From assembly GCA_020050685.1 (NCBI GenBank), contig JAGVKG010000008.1, forward strand, positions 1 to 64,000: a stretch of 64,000 nucleotides of DNA, given 5' to 3'. The first letter of the stretch is position 1, and every line of letters starts with the position of its first letter. The DNA comes from Candidatus Obscuribacterales bacterium (GTDB taxonomy: Bacteria; Cyanobacteriota; Vampirovibrionia; Obscuribacterales; Obscuribacteraceae). This document shows, one piece after another, positions 61,674 through 64,000 of the stretch. A program made the position numbers and the translations under genes. The notes below the pieces were generated by a model. It was not told the origin of the DNA, made no database searches, and worked only from the letters and a program-made list of their open reading frames with translations.

Positions 61674-62039
61674 CTAGTCAGCGCGGCGCATGACGCCCAG
61701 CACTTCTAAGATTGCTGAGTAAACATTCTCCATGAATTCCTGACTGCATTGTAATAATGGACCAGATGCGAATCGCTCATTATCAATTGCTCGAATTTGA
61801 TCAATAAGTAAATCGGAATCTTTGCGCAACTTCTCCTGCGCGGGCACGCGAATTCGCAGCGGCTCCGCATCATCCACCAAATTAGTTGTGAGAGGAATGA
61901 TTAGTGTTGAAGGATGCATTGCGTCCAACAGGGCCGCATTCTGAATTATCAAAACGGGACGAGTCTTTCCCGCCTCAGTTCCGCGTCGTGGATGGAGGTT
62001 GGCTAACCAAATTGAACCGTGTTTACGATGATGGCTCAT
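61674..62039 (-). CDS. mazF: MazF/PemK-type endoribonuclease toxin
   Basis: A 121-residue protein from ATG 62039 (overlapping the antitoxin by 17 bases); in-frame ATGs at 62051 and 62063 are alternatives. MazF hallmarks: GSIWLANLHPRRGTEAGKTR (beta1-loop with the conserved Arg), RPVLIIQNA, HPSTLIIPLTTN and DSDLLIDQIRAID. MazF toxins cleave single-stranded RNA at short motifs. The partner antitoxin is encoded immediately upstream. Confidence 0.93.
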   Translation of the reverse strand: MSHHRKHGSIWLANLHPRRGTEAGKTRPVLIIQNAALLDAMHPSTLIIPLTTNLVDDAEPLRIRVPAQEKLRKDSDLLIDQIRAIDNERFASGPLLQCSQEFMENVYSAILEVLGVMRRAD

Positions 62040-62259
62040 TTTCAATCTCATCGAATTCGGCATTGATCGCCATGGATTCTTTTCTTACACGGTGAGAGAG
62101 TTTGACCAGTCTATTGTAGCGATCCTTGTGTACGACCTCTTTATTCATTGCTTCAATTGCTTGGCGAATGTATTCGGTGCGCGGAAGCTTAAGCCGTTTG
62201 GCTACCTTGTCGAGTTCCTTCAAAAGTTGCTCTGGTAAGCGTATAGAAACTGTAGTCAT
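62023..62259 (-). CDS. Ribbon-helix-helix antitoxin paired with MazF
   Basis: A 78-residue protein. N-terminal TTVSIRLPEQLLKELDKVAK and LPRTEYIRQAIEAM are a typical CopG/Arc ribbon-helix-helix domain rather than the AbrB-like fold of E. coli MazE. The C-terminal MAINAEFDEIENEPS is the acidic toxin-binding tail. Such RHH-MazF pairs occur in Gram-positives and Cyanobacteria. The start codon lacks a clear Shine-Dalgarno site. Confidence 0.9.
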   Translation of the reverse strand: MTTVSIRLPEQLLKELDKVAKRLKLPRTEYIRQAIEAMNKEVVHKDRYNRLVKLSHRVRKESMAINAEFDEIENEPSS

Positions 62260-62263
62260 GCGT

Positions 62264-62319
62264 GTATCTCAATATGTATCTCACAATGAGATACTAGCGT
62301 GAATGCGTAAGCCTGTCAA
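62264..62319 (-). promoter_or_regulatory. Promoter with three 12-nt-phased operator half-sites
   Basis: On the minus strand, TTGACA (62314-62319), a 17-base spacer and TAGTAT (62291-62296). Half-sites are GAGATAC-type heptamers: 62288-62294 (plus orientation GAGATAC), 62276-62282 and 62264-62270 (plus orientation GTATCTC), spaced exactly 12 bases apart from -10 to the leader. RHH antitoxins bind such phased sites cooperatively. Confidence 0.85.
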
Positions 62320-62524
62320 GTTTTGGGAGATTGGCTAGTCCAGAGAGGCTGAGAAGGGTCTCAGTGGGGAAAACCGCAAGTGGATCTGGGCTATTCGACG
62401 GGAAAGTTCCGGTGCGCCATGAATCAGGGGAATATTCCCAGTGACTTTCTTGGGTGCAGAGACTATAAAGTTAGAAAACGAAGCGCCCGCTTTGTTGTGC
62501 AATTATCGGAAGCCGAGGTAACCC

Positions 62525-63205
62525 ATGGGATCATTTGATTTGTTTTCGGAGAAAGCAGCGCGTGACAGTGGTTTTGATTCCAATGTGACCAAAGCTTTTT
62601 TGAAAGAGTCGGATGATTTGGAAAAGCGCGAGTACGCCAAACACCCACTGTTGCACGGTCAGCGCCAGACGCTTAACACCAATGACAAAATGGGACTTGC
62701 CTGCGCCGGACTTATTGTCGGCTCGCCGTTGTTCCTGCTTGGTCTTGGTGGCACATTTGCCTTTTGCGATCAAATGGATTTTAATGAGCAACAGAAACAA
62801 CTTGGGCTGGTGAAACAGCGCAATTTCAATAGACTGGCCTATCAACACGCGGCCATCAATGCGGAAAGAGAAAAGCTGTCGCGAATTCCGGAGTTTAAAC
62901 CTGGCGAGATTATCTTGCCCGTGAATAATGAAATTGCTTCCGACAAGAATCGCAAGCCGGAAAAACTGGGTGGCAAGATCGGTGGGCAAATCGGATTAGA
63001 CCAAGTTCTGTTTAGCGACAATCGTCGTAACAACCGGATGGTTTTCCGCGGCAAGAATTGGCTCGAAGCACACAAGCTTCTGAAGCTCAAAACAATTTTG
63101 GAAGATCAAATTAAAATCCTCAGTCAGAAGCAGGATTATCACACTGTCTGCAAACTCTCTTCCGAATTAGAGCTGCTTGATAAAGCGCTGAAGAGACTAG
63201 GCTAA
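62525..63205 (+). CDS. Membrane-associated orphan, 226 aa
   Basis: GAGGTAACCC precedes ATG 62525. One hydrophobic hairpin is present at about residues 56-80 (MGLACAGLIVGSPLFLLGLG). Helical, charged segments flank it (EQQKQLGLVKQRNFNRLAYQ; C-terminal KLLKLKTILEDQIKILSQKQ), likely coiled coils. A Gly-rich GGKIGGQIGLDQ lies in between. No family was recognised. Confidence 0.72.
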   Translation: MGSFDLFSEKAARDSGFDSNVTKAFLKESDDLEKREYAKHPLLHGQRQTLNTNDKMGLACAGLIVGSPLFLLGLGGTFAFCDQMDFNEQQKQLGLVKQRNFNRLAYQHAAINAEREKLSRIPEFKPGEIILPVNNEIASDKNRKPEKLGGKIGGQIGLDQVLFSDNRRNNRMVFRGKNWLEAHKLLKLKTILEDQIKILSQKQDYHTVCKLSSELELLDKALKRLG

Positions 63206-63532
63206 GAAGAACAGAAGTCGGCGGTAAATCGTTTGGGGGCGCGCTTAGCACACCCGCGCTAATGCAGTCCGAGATGATTTCCCGTTTATGCAGCCCATTT
63301 TGTGCGTTTTGCAGACCACAGGCGCTGTAAAAATTCATCACTGCACTTTAAATTAGATATTCAATATTGCTAGGGTTTGTTGTTCAGATCAACACATCGG
63401 CTTCTACGGATTTTTACTTACATAAAGCCCACCCAGTACTAACTTAACCCCAATAAACAAAGGCAACGGCAAGACTTTCTGTCTTGTCGAGTTTGTGCTG
63501 TCTTTGTTGCACCACACAGGAGGTATTGTTCT
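63206..63532. promoter_or_regulatory. Leader region of the lipoprotein gene
   Basis: Contains the 20-nt box AACCCCAATAAACAAAGGCA (63446-63465) shared with 47924-47943 and a hairpin CAAGAC/GTCTTG (about 63469-63486) before an AGGAGGT ribosome binding site. Nothing coding was seen. Confidence 0.4.
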
Positions 63533-64000
63533 ATGAAGGACATATACTCGAACGAAAAGTATCCCAACAACCTTGGCATTTTTCTGACCGCGATTTTTCT
63601 CATGACTGTGCTTTCCGGTTGTGACGGTATTCGTATGAACTCGACTGCAAATCAGTGGAAAGTTCACACAAATACCGTGCCTGCCGTCGCAGCCATCCAG
63701 CCGCCGATTGAAATTACGATGTTACTTTCACGCGAAATGCTCAAGGCGATGCGAGCCGATATTCAGGCTGCTGCAGTCGACTCCGATGCAATTGCCAAAG
63801 CATCGAGCCTGGAACAAGTGAAAGTTCGGCGCAAGCGCCTGGGCAAAAGACTCGCGCGCATAGGCGAAGCGACCAGACGATTTCGCTTGCCTGAAAGCGC
63901 CACTCCTACTCAGCAGGCTGTGTGGGAAGCGCTCGAAGTGCGAGCAGATGTTCTCACCGAAAGTTTGCTTGTCATCGACTTGTGTTCCAAGAAAGGACAA
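63533..64000 (+). CDS. Lipoprotein, 3'-truncated by window edge
   Basis: A perfect AGGAGGT precedes ATG 63533. The signal peptide ends in a good lipobox: FLTAIFLMTVLSGC, with LSGC placing the lipidated Cys at residue 30. The 156 visible residues continue with PPIEITMLLSREMLKAMRAD and basic, helical KVRRKRLGKRLARIGEATRR. No stop is reached before base 64000. The family was not recognised; it is a membrane-anchored periplasmic protein. Confidence 0.75.
   Translation, partial: MKDIYSNEKYPNNLGIFLTAIFLMTVLSGCDGIRMNSTANQWKVHTNTVPAVAAIQPPIEITMLLSREMLKAMRADIQAAAVDSDAIAKASSLEQVKVRRKRLGKRLARIGEATRRFRLPESATPTQQAVWEALEVRADVLTESLLVIDLCSKKGQ

Overview
The window is a Gram-negative-type bacterial chromosome segment of moderate GC, with strong GGAGG-like ribosome binding sites before most genes. 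Housekeeping genes are scattered among many uncharacterised ones: a ClpC-type ATPase, thiolase plus FadB/FadJ-type enzyme, RNase P RNA, TrmD, an HU protein with a histone-H1-like tail, GatB, and an MlaE/MlaF/MlaD lipid transporter. No tRNA, rRNA, CRISPR array, transposase or phage structural gene was recognised. Gene content (ClpC with UVR motif, Mla system without MlaB/MlaC, large Rhs/YD protein, serpin, many secreted orphans) made me think of a non-photosynthetic relative of Cyanobacteria (Vampirovibrionia/'Melainabacteria', Obscuribacterales-like). That is inference from memory, not a proven assignment.

Layout. 1-2.7 kb: 3' part of clpC, translationally coupled to a membrane protein gene. 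2.9-13.7 kb: a minus-strand polymorphic-toxin region. It holds a YD/RCC1 protein, a 2051-residue Rhs protein with a PD-(D/E)XK-like nuclease tip, a 436-residue orphan where an immunity gene would lie, a broken duplicate of an internal Rhs segment, and a small SH3-like protein. 14.9-21.6 kb: orphan genes with a DUF2252 protein and a cytoplasmic serpin. 22.1-25.6 kb: beta-oxidation pair. 25.9-32.5 kb: orphan secreted or coiled-coil proteins. 32.7 kb: rnpB. 33-39.7 kb: orphans, trmD, HU, a PQQ-type beta-propeller and an S1-like protein.

40-46.2 kb: two VapBC toxin-antitoxin operons flank a five-gene minus-strand orphan cluster and an M23 peptidase. 46.2-53.5 kb: gatB, an alpha/beta hydrolase, an S24/S26-like peptidase, a permuted papain-fold membrane protein, a membrane NERD nuclease and orphans. 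53.5-58.3 kb: mlaE-mlaE-mlaF-mlaD and a site-2 protease. 58.7-64 kb: secreted orphans, a solenoid protein with eight CxxC motifs spaced exactly 21 residues apart, a decayed duplicate of a neighbouring gene, a RHH/MazF module, and a lipoprotein running off the end.

Non-coding structure is rich. Many genes end in, or are separated by, long perfect hairpins. A dispersed repeat (TCATCCTGAGGAGC...GACGAAGGACC) occurs at least five times, and a GTAGGGGCGGGG element several times. All three toxin-antitoxin operons have near-consensus sigma70 promoters overlapped by palindromic operator-like half-sites. The strongest candidates for something new are the CxxC-ladder solenoid, the Rhs tip with its orphan neighbour, the YD-RCC1 protein, and the two minus-strand clusters of orphan genes separated by hairpins.
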